From: Streptomyces cyaneus
GTDB taxonomy: Bacteria > Actinomycetota > Actinomycetes > Streptomycetales > Streptomycetaceae
NCBI RefSeq assembly: GCF_004028635.1
Contig: NZ_RQJW01000020.1
Span: 62,001 to 126,000, forward strand
DNA length: 64,000 nucleotides
Direction: 5' to 3'
Shown: positions 52,080-60,377 of the stretch, in pieces
How positions within the stretch are numbered: the first letter of the stretch is position 1
Layout of the letters: every line of letters begins with the position of its first letter
Made by a program: the position numbers and the translations under genes
The notes under the pieces: model-generated
Database searches by the model: none
What the model saw: only the letters and a program-made list of their open reading frames with translations
What the model was told of the DNA's origin: nothing

Positions 52080-53506
52080 CACGCCGCCTCCTCGACGTCG
52101 AAGAGGTGGCTGGGGCGGGGCCGGCCCAGGGCGCTCAGCGCGGCGCCGGCCGCACTCACACCACTGCGGACCGCACTCTCCATGGTCGCGGGCCACCCTG
52201 TGGCGGTCCACGCACCGGCCAGGTAGAGGCCGGGGACTTTGGTACGGGCGCCGGGCCGCAGCCGCCCGACGCCGGGGGTGGGAGCGAACGTCGCTGTGCG
52301 CTCCCTGGTCACGAAGAAGTCCTTCACTTCCGCGCCGCGTGCCCTGGGCAACAGCCGCTCCAGCTCGGGCAGATACCGCTCACGCAGTGCGGCGACCGGC
52401 TCGTCGATCTCGTCCTGCGCTGCCGACTGGGACAGGGCGAGGTACTGCCCGTCCCTGAGCCCGGAGGCGTCGGTGCGGTCGAACACCCACTGCACCGGGG
52501 TGCCGAGGGCCGCGAAGAAGGGCCTGCTGAGCACCTTGCGTTCGTACACGACATGGACGTTGAGGATCGGCGCGGTGCCGATCTGAAGCAGTTGTTCCGG
52601 TGCGTCGAGAGCGCCCTGGGGCAGCAGGTCGTGCGCCTCGCGCTGGGCCACGGCGAGCACGACCGCGTCCGCCTGGAGCGTCTCGCCGGGAACCTGAACG
52701 CTCCAACGCCCGTTTTCGTCAGTAGAGATGGAGGTGACGCGTGTACGGACCTCGGTACGGACGCCCGCGGAGTCGAGCGCCTTGCGGGCCAGCCGGTCAT
52801 GCAGTTCGCCCAGCGGGACGTGCGCCCAGCCGATGTCGGCCGCGCCCGGGTCGGACAGCAGACCGGTCTTGAACACCATCGCGGCGAGCCCCAGCGAGGC
52901 GTCGCCCGCGACCGCGTTGAGGGTGGCGACCCCGACCAGGTCCCACAGGGCCTCGACGGCACGCGCCGACTGGCCGTGCGCGGCCAGCCAGCTGCCGAAG
53001 TCCTGTGCGTCCAGGGCCGGATCGGCGAGGTCGAGCCCCTTGAGCGCGAGCGCGGCACGTCCGACCTTGGCACGATCGGCGAGGGACAGATGCGGATACG
53101 TCGCCAGGCTCCGGCCCAGGTGCAGGGGTACGGGCAGTTCGTCGCGCCGCAGCCTGCCGAGCCGCCGCCCCTCGGGCCGCGCGACGTCGAGGACGGGCAC
53201 GTCGAGACGATCCTGCAGCGGCGCCAGCGCCGTCCCCTCGATCCGGTCGAGGAACCAGCGGTAGGCGGTGCAGCAGCGCAGGTACACATGCTGGCCGTTG
53301 TCGACGGTGAGTTCGCCGCGCTGGAAGGAGAAGGCGAGCCCACCGAGCCTCGGCCTGCCCTCGATCAGGGTCACGCGCACCCCGGCGTCGGCGAGCGCGA
53401 GCGCGGCGGTGATGCCGGCGAGCCCGCCGCCGACCACGACGGCGTCCCTCCCGGGACGTCCCGGGATGTCCGCGAGTGAGCCTTCGGCCCCCATGCCGTC
53501 GGTCAT
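52079..53506 (-). CDS. hpnE: Hydroxysqualene dehydroxylase HpnE (FAD-dependent)
   Basis: An FAD-dependent oxidoreductase of the phytoene-desaturase type, 475 residues, that reduces hydroxysqualene to squalene. The N-terminal dinucleotide motif is VVVGGGLAGITAALALADAG near residue 23, with LIEGRPRLGGLAFSF after it. The C-terminal FAD motif is GLYLAGAWTATGWPATMESA near 430. It is coupled by 1-4 nt overlaps to the prenyl synthase and to the 47-codon gene upstream. Confidence 0.96.
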   Translation of the reverse strand: MTDGMGAEGSLADIPGRPGRDAVVVGGGLAGITAALALADAGVRVTLIEGRPRLGGLAFSFQRGELTVDNGQHVYLRCCTAYRWFLDRIEGTALAPLQDRLDVPVLDVARPEGRRLGRLRRDELPVPLHLGRSLATYPHLSLADRAKVGRAALALKGLDLADPALDAQDFGSWLAAHGQSARAVEALWDLVGVATLNAVAGDASLGLAAMVFKTGLLSDPGAADIGWAHVPLGELHDRLARKALDSAGVRTEVRTRVTSISTDENGRWSVQVPGETLQADAVVLAVAQREAHDLLPQGALDAPEQLLQIGTAPILNVHVVYERKVLSRPFFAALGTPVQWVFDRTDASGLRDGQYLALSQSAAQDEIDEPVAALRERYLPELERLLPRARGAEVKDFFVTRERTATFAPTPGVGRLRPGARTKVPGLYLAGAWTATGWPATMESAVRSGVSAAGAALSALGRPRPSHLFDVEEAA

Positions 53507-53646
53507 CGTGCACCCTCCCCTGCGCGACCGCCGTGCCGGTGCTTGAACGGTGCACGGCCGATCGTCTCAGTCAGGGACGCGTCCAAGCAGCGGAGGGTTG
53601 CCCGCCACTTTTCGCCGGCGGCATCACCTTGGACCGGAATGTCCAT
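53503..53646 (-). CDS. 47-residue protein inside the hopanoid operon (DUF6380-like)
   Basis: A very short frame encoding MDIPVQGDAAGEKWRATLRC and ending GGRAGEGAR. Its ATG overlaps the hpnD stop by one base (TGATG) and its TGA overlaps the hpnE start (ATGA), so it is locked into the translational chain of the operon. It has no membrane segment or signal peptide and is basic at the C-terminus. I recall a similar small protein, DUF6380, from other Streptomyces hopanoid clusters. It could be a scaffold or stability factor for HpnCDE, or mainly serve coupling of translation. Confidence 0.75.
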   Translation of the reverse strand: MDIPVQGDAAGEKWRATLRCLDASLTETIGRAPFKHRHGGRAGEGAR

Positions 53647-54596
53647 CAGGCACGCCTCCTGACGGTACGACGGGTCACATGCCGGGCGTCCAGACCGCTC
53701 AGGCCGCGCACGGCGACGTACGCCTTCTCGCGCCCCGGCAGGGAGACCCGGCCGCGCAGCACGGCCTCCGGGTCGCGCTCGATACGGTCAAGGAGGCGGC
53801 GGTAGATGCCGGCCATGGCGGCGACACAGGCGCCGCTGCGCCGGTCCAGCATGGGGAGCAGCCGGTAGCCCTCGGCGAAAAGAGCGCGGGCCCTACGCAC
53901 TTCGAAGTGCACGAGGCCCGCGAAGTCGGAGCCCTCCGGTGGGTTCGGCCCGCTGAAGCCGACCGAGCAGCCGAACTTGGCGAGGTCGTCGGAGGGCAGA
54001 TAGGTGCGGCCGCCCTCGGCGTCCTCACGGACGTCGCGCAGGATGTTGGTGAGTTGCAGCGCGAGCCCGAGCGTGTCGGCATACTCGGGCGCGCGCTCGA
54101 CGCCGCGCGCCCCCGGTTCGGTGCCGAACACGCCGAGCGAGAGCCGGCCGATGGCACCCGCGACACAGCGGCAGTAGACCTTCAGATCGTCCCAGGTCTC
54201 GTAGGCCTCGCCGCGCACGTCCATCAGGACGCCCTCGATGAGCTCGTCCAGGCCACCGAGCGGGATCGGGAAGGTGTCGGCGGCATGGGCGAGGGCTACA
54301 GCCACGGGGTCGATGTCGTCCTCGTCGACCGACCGGTCGCGGATCCGGGTCAGCAACTCCCGGGTGTCCTCGAGTCTGGCGACCTTGACCTCGGCGGTCA
54401 GCGCGCCGTCGCCGATGTCGTCGACGCGGCGCGAGAACGCGTACAACGCCGACATCGCGCGGCGCTTGGGCGTGGGCAGCAGCCTGATGCCATAGGCGAA
54501 GTTACGGGCTTGCTGTCCGGTGACGGCCTCGCAGTAGCTGTAGGCGGCGAGTACCGGTGCGGACGCGTGTGGTGCAGACTCCACGGTCCGGATCAC
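53646..54596 (-). CDS. hpnD: Presqualene diphosphate synthase HpnD
   Basis: A squalene/phytoene synthase-family enzyme of 316 residues that condenses two farnesyl diphosphates to presqualene diphosphate. Both Asp-rich motifs are intact: RRVDDIGDG near residue 57 and ILRDVREDAEGGRTYLP near 185. The GTG start overlaps the hpnC stop (GTGA). HpnD, HpnC and HpnE together replace the single eukaryotic squalene synthase. Confidence 0.96.
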   Translation of the reverse strand: MIRTVESAPHASAPVLAAYSYCEAVTGQQARNFAYGIRLLPTPKRRAMSALYAFSRRVDDIGDGALTAEVKVARLEDTRELLTRIRDRSVDEDDIDPVAVALAHAADTFPIPLGGLDELIEGVLMDVRGEAYETWDDLKVYCRCVAGAIGRLSLGVFGTEPGARGVERAPEYADTLGLALQLTNILRDVREDAEGGRTYLPSDDLAKFGCSVGFSGPNPPEGSDFAGLVHFEVRRARALFAEGYRLLPMLDRRSGACVAAMAGIYRRLLDRIERDPEAVLRGRVSLPGREKAYVAVRGLSGLDARHVTRRTVRRRA

Positions 54597-55492
54597 CCCT
54601 CTCCTCGCAGAGTCACGCCCACCTCGCGCAGCAGCTGAAGCTTGCTGGCCTTGGGCGGGCCGGGAAGTACGTCGTATTCGGCGGCGGCGATCGCACGGAT
54701 TGCCGCCCTTCCCCCCGCCACGAAACCCGCGAGCAGCAGCTTGAGCCTGCCGTGGACGCTACCCACCAAGGGGGTGCCTTCATTCAGGAGGTTCTGGGCA
54801 CGTTCCGCTTCGTATGCAACCAGTGCGCGCACCGATGCGCCTGCTGTTTTTGCCGCTAGATCGGTTTCCTCGACGTGAAAGCGCTTCATGTCGTCCGCCG
54901 GCAGATAGATCCGGTCACGACCGAGGTCCTCGGCGACGTCCTGGAGGTGCTCGACGATCTGCAGTGCCGTGCACACCGCGTCGGAGCGGCGAATCCGCTC
55001 GGGGGTCTCGGTGCCGGTGACGGCGAGGACGAGACGGCCGACGGGGTTGGCGGACAGTTCGCAGTAGGCAAGGAGATCGTCGTAGGTCTCGTACCGCCCC
55101 ACGAGCTGGTCCTGGCGGTTGGCGGCGATCAGGCCGAGGAAGGGCTCGGGGACCAGCGAGCGGCGGCGGACGGTCGGCTGCAGACGGCGCAGCAAGGGGT
55201 GGCGCGGGGTGCCGTCGAAGACGCGGCGCAGGTCGGCCTCGAAGGCGTCGAGGAGGACGAGAGGGTCCTCGGCGTCCTTGGGCGACACGCCGAGCAGACG
55301 GGCGTCGGCGCCGCCGGGCGCGAGATCGCCGTCACCGATGTCGTCGACCAGGCGGGCGAAGCCGTAGACGGCCATGAGGTCGGTGCGCCAGGCTCTGGGC
55401 AGGAAGAACGGCGCCACGGGAAAGTTCTCCGCAGCGGCCTTGTCGAGCGTGCCGCGCGCTGGATCACCTGCGCGCGTGCTTGTTCCCGTCAC
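54593..55492 (-). CDS. hpnC: Hydroxysqualene synthase HpnC
   Basis: A squalene synthase-family enzyme that converts presqualene diphosphate to hydroxysqualene. The 299-residue protein has the block NFPVAPFFLPRAWRTDLMA near residue 24, first Asp motif LVDDIGDGDL and second motif LQDVAEDLGRDRIYLP. The GTG at 55492 was chosen because homologues begin near it; an ATG at 55522 would add ten residues. This is the first gene of the hopanoid operon, so its upstream gap should hold the main promoter. Confidence 0.93.
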   Translation of the reverse strand: MTGTSTRAGDPARGTLDKAAAENFPVAPFFLPRAWRTDLMAVYGFARLVDDIGDGDLAPGGADARLLGVSPKDAEDPLVLLDAFEADLRRVFDGTPRHPLLRRLQPTVRRRSLVPEPFLGLIAANRQDQLVGRYETYDDLLAYCELSANPVGRLVLAVTGTETPERIRRSDAVCTALQIVEHLQDVAEDLGRDRIYLPADDMKRFHVEETDLAAKTAGASVRALVAYEAERAQNLLNEGTPLVGSVHGRLKLLLAGFVAGGRAAIRAIAAAEYDVLPGPPKASKLQLLREVGVTLRGEG

Positions 55493-55809
55493 CGTGGACT
55501 GCCTGGCGCGGGGACGGCACATGCTGCGTGGAGCTGGGGAGTTTCCGTAGCCATTGCCGTCACATCTCCCGTTCTACACCGCAGACCCAATGCACACTAT
55601 TTCGGACACGCCGCCCGGCTGTCCGCGCCGCAGCCCGGAGAGAGGGGTGTCGCGCCTTATCGCCCCACTTGCCGCGTTTCGGTACCGGTACAGCTTACGT
55701 TGTACAACGGGGCCGGGCCCGTGGGGGTGTCCTGCACATCACAAGAACACACCGATTGGCGTCAAGATTCCTACGGCCAGCCGGAGTTGACGTTTCCTTT
55801 GCAGACGCG
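55493..55809. promoter_or_regulatory. Probable hopanoid operon promoter region with a 12-bp palindrome
   Basis: About 310 nt upstream of hpnC without a gene. CGTTGTACAACG (55698-55709) is a perfect palindrome and may be an operator. It lies about 200 nt upstream of hpnC, so the leader would be long if the promoter is close to it. TACCGGTA and GGTACC palindromes are adjacent (55680-55691). Confidence 0.45.
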
Positions 55810-55839
55810 GGGCCCCGCCGGGCAGTTCCGGCGGGGCCC
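55810..55839 (-). terminator. Strong terminator of the export operon
   Basis: GGGCCCCGCCGG (55810-55821) pairs with CCGGCGGGGCCC (55828-55839) around a 6-nt loop, a perfect 12-bp stem. It lies about 40 nt after the ABC ATPase stop and isolates that operon from the hopanoid operon. Confidence 0.88.
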
Positions 55840-55879
55840 TGGGAAGCGTGCTGGGCCGCACGGCCCATGTCCGGGTGGA

Positions 55880-56659
55880 CTACTTGCCCGTGAACTTCTC
55901 GTACTCCTTGAGGACCTCGTCCGTCGGTCCGTCCATCCGCAGCTCGCCGCGTTCCAGCCACAGAACGCGATTGCAGGTGTCGCGGATCGACTTGTTGTTG
56001 TGACTGACCAGAAACACGGTGCCGGCTTCCTTGCGCAGCTCGCGGATGCGTTCCTCGGAGCGCTTCTGGAACTTGCGGTCGCCGGTGGCCAGCGCCTCGT
56101 CGATCATGAGGACGTCGTGGTCCTTGGCGGCGGCGATGGAGAAGCGGAGCCGGGCCGCCATGCCGGAGGAGTAGGTGCGCATCGGCAGGGTGATGAAGTC
56201 GCCCTTCTCGTTGATGCCGGAGAAGTCGACGATGTCCTGGTAGCGCTCCTTGATCTGCTCGCGGGACATGCCCATGGCGAGCCCGCCCAATATGACGTTG
56301 CGCTCGCCGGTCAGGTCGTTCATCAGGGCCGCGTTCACACCCAGCAGCGAGGGCTGGCCGTCGGTGTAGACCTTGCCCTTCTCGGGCGGGAGCAGGCCGG
56401 CGATGGCGCGCAGCAGGGTGGACTTGCCGGAGCCGTTGGAGCCGATGAGGCCGATGGCCTCGCCACGGTAGGCGGTGAAGGAGACGCCGCGGACGGCGTG
56501 CACCTTGCGCACCCCGCGCTCCTCGCCGCGCTTGACGATGCGGCTGAGGGCGGCGGTGGCGCTGCCCTTGCCGGTCTTGGCGCCGTTGACGCGGTAGACG
56601 ATGTGCAGTTCGTCGGCGATGACGGTGGGAATGAGGGCATCCGTCTTCTGCTCAGCCAC
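55880..56659 (-). CDS. Polysaccharide-type ABC exporter ATPase (Wzt/TagH-like)
   Basis: The ATPase of an ABC-2 exporter, 259 residues. Walker A is GSNGSGKST near residue 76, the signature is TYSSGMAARLRFS near 165, and Walker B is VLMIDEALATGD near 184. The signature is degenerate in the way typical of Wzt and TagH, which export undecaprenyl-linked polysaccharide or teichoic acid. There is no C-terminal substrate-recognition domain. Its start overlaps the permease gene by 8 nt. Confidence 0.94.
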   Translation of the reverse strand: MAEQKTDALIPTVIADELHIVYRVNGAKTGKGSATAALSRIVKRGEERGVRKVHAVRGVSFTAYRGEAIGLIGSNGSGKSTLLRAIAGLLPPEKGKVYTDGQPSLLGVNAALMNDLTGERNVILGGLAMGMSREQIKERYQDIVDFSGINEKGDFITLPMRTYSSGMAARLRFSIAAAKDHDVLMIDEALATGDRKFQKRSEERIRELRKEAGTVFLVSHNNKSIRDTCNRVLWLERGELRMDGPTDEVLKEYEKFTGK

Positions 56660-57581
56660 GGCCGTACCTCTCCTCCGCCTTCCAGAAATACACGAAGCCC
56701 CCGACGGCGAACAGCACGGCCCAGCCGAGCGCGGCCGCCCAGACGTGGTCGGGGAGGTTCTCGGAGCCGTAGCCGTCGATGAGGGCGAAGCGCATCAGGT
56801 CCATGTAGATGGCGGCCGGGTTCCACTGCAGGACGGTCGCGATCCAGTCCGGCCGGTCCTTCAGCATGATCGGGATGGAGAACATCACGCCGGACGCGTA
56901 CATCCACGTACGCATCACGAACGGCATGAGCTGCGCCAGGTCCGGCGTCTTGGCGCCCGCCCGGGCCATGATCATCGCAAGGCCGGTGTTGAAGAGGAAC
57001 TGCAGGACGAGCACCGGAAGGATCAGCAGCCAGGACATGGCCGGGTAGCTGCCGAAGGCCACGGCCACGGCGAACAGCACGATCATCGAGAACAGCAGCT
57101 GCTGGAGCTGCTGGAGCGCGAAGGAGATCGGCAGCGAGGCGCGCGGGAAGTGCAGCGCGCGGACCAGGCCGAGGTTGCCGGAGATCGCGCGTACGCCCGC
57201 CATCACCGAGCTCTGGGTGAAGGTGAACACGAACACGCCCGTGACGAGGAACGGGATGTACACCTCGCGGGCCATGCCGCGGTCGGCCTTGAGGATGAGG
57301 CCGAAGATGAAGAAGTACACCGCCGCGTTCAGCAGGGGCGTGGCCACCTGCCACAGCTGGCCGAGCTTCGCCTGGCTGTACTGGGCGGTCAGCTTCGCCC
57401 GCGAGAACGCGAGGATGAAGTGCCGCCGGTCCCAGAGCTGGCGGACGTACTCCAGCAGCGAGGGGCGGGCGCCGCTCACGGACAGCCCGTACTTGGCGGC
57501 GAGCTGTGCCGCCGTGAGGCCCTCGTCGGGCGACGGAGGCGCGCTCACCGCGACCGAACCGTCGTGCGTTGTCTCACTCAC
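56652..57581 (-). CDS. Polysaccharide-type ABC-2 exporter permease (Wzm/TagG-like)
   Basis: A 309-residue permease with six transmembrane helices from about residue 75 to 300 and an amphipathic N-terminal segment. Conserved ABC-2 features include FSRAKLTAQYSQAKLGQLWQ near 58 and FHWNPAAIYMDLMRF-like WNPAAIYMDLMRFAL near 253. It pairs with the overlapping ATPase gene. It is expected to move a lipid-linked glycan across the cytoplasmic membrane. It is separated from the upstream glycosyltransferase gene by 96 nt, so it may also have its own promoter. Confidence 0.93.
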   Translation of the reverse strand: MSETTHDGSVAVSAPPSPDEGLTAAQLAAKYGLSVSGARPSLLEYVRQLWDRRHFILAFSRAKLTAQYSQAKLGQLWQVATPLLNAAVYFFIFGLILKADRGMAREVYIPFLVTGVFVFTFTQSSVMAGVRAISGNLGLVRALHFPRASLPISFALQQLQQLLFSMIVLFAVAVAFGSYPAMSWLLILPVLVLQFLFNTGLAMIMARAGAKTPDLAQLMPFVMRTWMYASGVMFSIPIMLKDRPDWIATVLQWNPAAIYMDLMRFALIDGYGSENLPDHVWAAALGWAVLFAVGGFVYFWKAEERYGRG

Positions 57582-57677
57582 CAGTTGAAACTTTCGTCTT
57601 CGAGATGCGCAGCCTGTGCGGGCCTGGCATGAACCCTCGGGCCGGATACGGCCCGGTTGCTCTAAGGGTCGAGCTTG

Positions 57678-58562
57678 TCAGATGACGGGAGGTCGGCCCA
57701 GTCGAGTCAGCCGCCACACCGTACGCCACTTCATGGGCCTGCGGGGACCGCACGGAGTGGTCCAGCCTTCCCTGAATCCACCGAACCATGCCTTCAGGGC
57801 GGGCCGGGAGGGGCGGCGCAGGAGGGTGAGCAGCATCCAGACGCCCAGATAGACCGGGACGAGGAGGGCGGGGAGGTTGCGGCGGGCGAGCCAGACGCGG
57901 TTGCGGGCGACCATGCGGTGGTAGACCGCGTGCCGGGAGGGCGCGGTCGTCGGGTGGAACAGCACCATGTCGGACCGGTAGTCGATCATCCAGCCCGCGT
58001 CGAGGGCCCGCCATGCCAGGTCGGTTTCCTCATGGGCGTAGAAGAACTCGTCCGGCAGCCCGCCGACCTCGGCGAAGACCTGGGTGCGGACGGCGTTGGC
58101 GCCGCCGAGGAAGGTGGTGACCCGGGAGGAGCGCATCGGGTCGGAGGCGCGCAGCCGGGGGACGTGGCGGCGCTGAGTGACGCCGGTGTCCGGGTCGGCG
58201 ATGCGGAAGCTGATGATGCCGAGCTCGGGGTCGGCGGCGAAGGCCTCTCGGCACAGCTCGGCGGTGTCGTGGTGGGCGAGGAGGCCGTCGTCGTCGAGGA
58301 ACAGCAGTATGTCGACATCGCGCCCGCTGGGGCCGAAGGCCTCGATGCCGATATTGCGGCCGCCGGGGATGCCGAGGTTCTCGGGCAGCTCGATCGTGCG
58401 GACGCCTTCGGGGACATCGGGCACCGGGGAGCCGTTGCCGACCACGACGACCTGGACCCGGTCGCCGTCCTGCTTGGCGACCGAGTCGAGCAGGGCACGG
58501 AGCTCGTCGGGGCGGTTGCCCATGGTGATGATCACCGCACCGACCTTCATCGGCGCGCTCAC
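57678..58562 (-). CDS. Glycosyltransferase family 2
   Basis: A 294-residue GT-A-fold transferase. The N-terminus has VGAVIITMGNRPDELRALLD, the nucleotide/metal region is LLFLDDDGLL (DxD), and the acceptor region has FYAHEETDLAWRALDAGW, the classical ED motif of rhamnosyl- or galactofuranosyl-type GT2. A hydrophobic stretch near residue 245 (PALLVPVYLGVWMLLTLL) may anchor it to the membrane. The GTG start overlaps the upstream gene (GTGA). Donor and acceptor are unknown. Confidence 0.92.
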   Translation of the reverse strand: MSAPMKVGAVIITMGNRPDELRALLDSVAKQDGDRVQVVVVGNGSPVPDVPEGVRTIELPENLGIPGGRNIGIEAFGPSGRDVDILLFLDDDGLLAHHDTAELCREAFAADPELGIISFRIADPDTGVTQRRHVPRLRASDPMRSSRVTTFLGGANAVRTQVFAEVGGLPDEFFYAHEETDLAWRALDAGWMIDYRSDMVLFHPTTAPSRHAVYHRMVARNRVWLARRNLPALLVPVYLGVWMLLTLLRRPSRPALKAWFGGFREGWTTPCGPRRPMKWRTVWRLTRLGRPPVI

Positions 58563-59338
58563 TTCAGCCTGCTCGAGGCGAGGATGGACACGAGGTGCAG
58601 CAGGGTCTGCAGCAGTGCGATGCCGGCCAGCACCGCGACGCCGAGCCGGGAGAAGAACAGGTCGCCGCGGACCTGGTCGACGATCGCCAGCACCAGGATC
58701 AGCAGGGACGCCTCGATGCCGAGGACCAGGCGGTGGAACTTGAGGGCGGCGGCGGCCTTGCGGGCCAGCGCCATGCCGGAGGAGCGCATCTCGGAGGCGG
58801 CCTCCTTGACCGGCGCCAGCCCGTTCTGGTGCCGGGCGACACCGACGAGGTCGGTCTCCGCCTTGATCAGGATCGCGCCGAGCGCGGCCAGGGTGCCGAG
58901 GAACGCCCACAGCCAGTCGATACGGCCGCTGCCCCACAGGTCGGCGGCGCGCAGACCGAAGCCGACGAGCACCGCGGCGTCGGTGAGGTAGGCGCCGACG
59001 CGGTCCATGTAGACCCCGCCGAGCGAGTACTGCTTCCTCCAGCGCGCGATCTCGCCGTCGACACAGTCCAGCAGCAGATAGAGCTGGACCATGACCACGC
59101 CGAGCACCGCCCCCGGGATCCCCGGCACCAGGAGTGCCGGGGCCGCGAGGACACCACAGACGGTCATCAGGTACGTGAGCTGGTTGGGCGTGACCCTGGT
59201 GTTCACCAGGTAGCGGTCGACCCGCAGGGACACCTCGCGCATGTAGAGGCGTCCCATCCAGTGCTCACCGCTGCGCCGGTCCTTCACCCCCGCGGGGTGA
59301 ACGACGGGGCGGAGTTCAGCTACCGATGGCCTTGACAT
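58559..59338 (-). CDS. CDP-alcohol phosphotransferase-family protein with altered active site
   Basis: A 259-residue integral membrane protein with about six helices. The CDP-alcohol motif D-x2-D-G-x2-A-R-x8-G-x3-D-x3-D is present as D91, D94, G95, A98, R99, G108 and D112, but the last Asp position is Ala116 (MDRVGAYLTD). That Asp is thought to act as the base in known enzymes. It may use another residue such as Asp120, or be a partner of the intact paralogue at 61114. It overlaps the dehydrogenase gene by 23 nt and the glycosyltransferase by 4 nt. Confidence 0.85.
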   Translation of the reverse strand: MSRPSVAELRPVVHPAGVKDRRSGEHWMGRLYMREVSLRVDRYLVNTRVTPNQLTYLMTVCGVLAAPALLVPGIPGAVLGVVMVQLYLLLDCVDGEIARWRKQYSLGGVYMDRVGAYLTDAAVLVGFGLRAADLWGSGRIDWLWAFLGTLAALGAILIKAETDLVGVARHQNGLAPVKEAASEMRSSGMALARKAAAALKFHRLVLGIEASLLILVLAIVDQVRGDLFFSRLGVAVLAGIALLQTLLHLVSILASSRLK

Positions 59339-60377
59339 AGTCGGCGTAGATGTCCTTGATCTGGTCGGTGGTCAGGTCGAGGTGTTCGAGGATCGTGTAG
59401 CGGCCGGGCCGGGTCTGCGGAGCGAACTCGACGACACGGACGAACTCGTCGTCCGTGAAGCCGATCTCCTCCGGCAGCACCGGGAGCCCGTGCCGACGCA
59501 GCACCTCGGCCATGTAGGCCGACTCCTCGTGGGCCCCGCGCAGGTACATCGCGAAGGCCGCGCCCAGTCCGCACTGCTCGCCGTGGGCGGCGGCACGCTT
59601 GGGGAACAGCAGGTCGAAGGCGTGGTTGATCTCGTGGCACGCCCCGGAGGACGGGCGGGAGTCGCCCGACACCGACATGGCGATACCGCTGAGCACCAGC
59701 GCCTCGGCCAGCACCTGCAGGAAGTCGGTGTCTCCTATGCCGCCGGGGTGGCGGAGTACCGCCTCGCCGGCCTGCCGGGCGATCGCGGCGGCGAGGCCGT
59801 CGATCTTCTCGCCGTTGACGCGGTTGGCGAGCTCCCAGTCCGCGATCGCGGAGATGTTGGAGATGGCGTCGCCGATGCCCGCGCGCACGAAGCGTGCCGG
59901 AGCGTCGTGGATGACGTCCAGGTCGATGACGACCGCGATCGGGTTCGGCACACCGTAGGAGCCGCGGCCCGCGTCGTTGTCGAGGGTGGCGACCGGCGAG
60001 CACAGGCCGTCGTGCGCGAGGTTCGTCGGTACGGCGACCAGGGGCAGGCCGACGCGCGCCGCAGCGAACTTGGCGCAGTCGATGATCTTGCCGCCGCCGA
60101 GCCCGACGACCGCGTCGTAGTGGCCGGCCTTTATGTCGCCGGCCAGCCGGATCGCGTCGTCGAGGGTGCCGCCGCCGACCTCGTACCAGCTGGCGCCGGG
60201 CAGCGCGGGAGCGAGCCGCTCCTTCAGCCGGGCGCCGGAGCCGTTGCTGACGGCGACGGCCAGCTTGCCGGAGTGTGAGATGCGCTCGTCGGCGAGCACA
60301 CTGCCGAGGTCGTCGAGGGCACCCGGGCGGATGTCGACGACGACCGGCGAGGGGATGAGCCGGGTCAGTACTGGCAC
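59316..60377 (-). CDS. sn-Glycerol-1-phosphate dehydrogenase-like enzyme (AraM/EgsA family)
   Basis: A 353-residue metal-dependent polyol dehydrogenase. The Rossmann-like part has VVGLGGGKIIDCAKFAA near residue 90. Zinc ligands appear as Asp170 (GIGDAISN), His248 (ACHEINHAF) and His265 (AAHGEQCG), the pattern of G1P dehydrogenase and Bacillus AraM. Such enzymes reduce dihydroxyacetone phosphate to sn-glycerol-1-phosphate, the archaeal-type stereoisomer. The GTG at 60377 has GGGAG five nt upstream and overlaps the nucleotidyltransferase gene by 13 nt. A related polyol phosphate is also possible as product. Confidence 0.85.
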   Translation of the reverse strand: MPVLTRLIPSPVVVDIRPGALDDLGSVLADERISHSGKLAVAVSNGSGARLKERLAPALPGASWYEVGGGTLDDAIRLAGDIKAGHYDAVVGLGGGKIIDCAKFAAARVGLPLVAVPTNLAHDGLCSPVATLDNDAGRGSYGVPNPIAVVIDLDVIHDAPARFVRAGIGDAISNISAIADWELANRVNGEKIDGLAAAIARQAGEAVLRHPGGIGDTDFLQVLAEALVLSGIAMSVSGDSRPSSGACHEINHAFDLLFPKRAAAHGEQCGLGAAFAMYLRGAHEESAYMAEVLRRHGLPVLPEEIGFTDDEFVRVVEFAPQTRPGRYTILEHLDLTTDQIKDIYADYVKAIGS

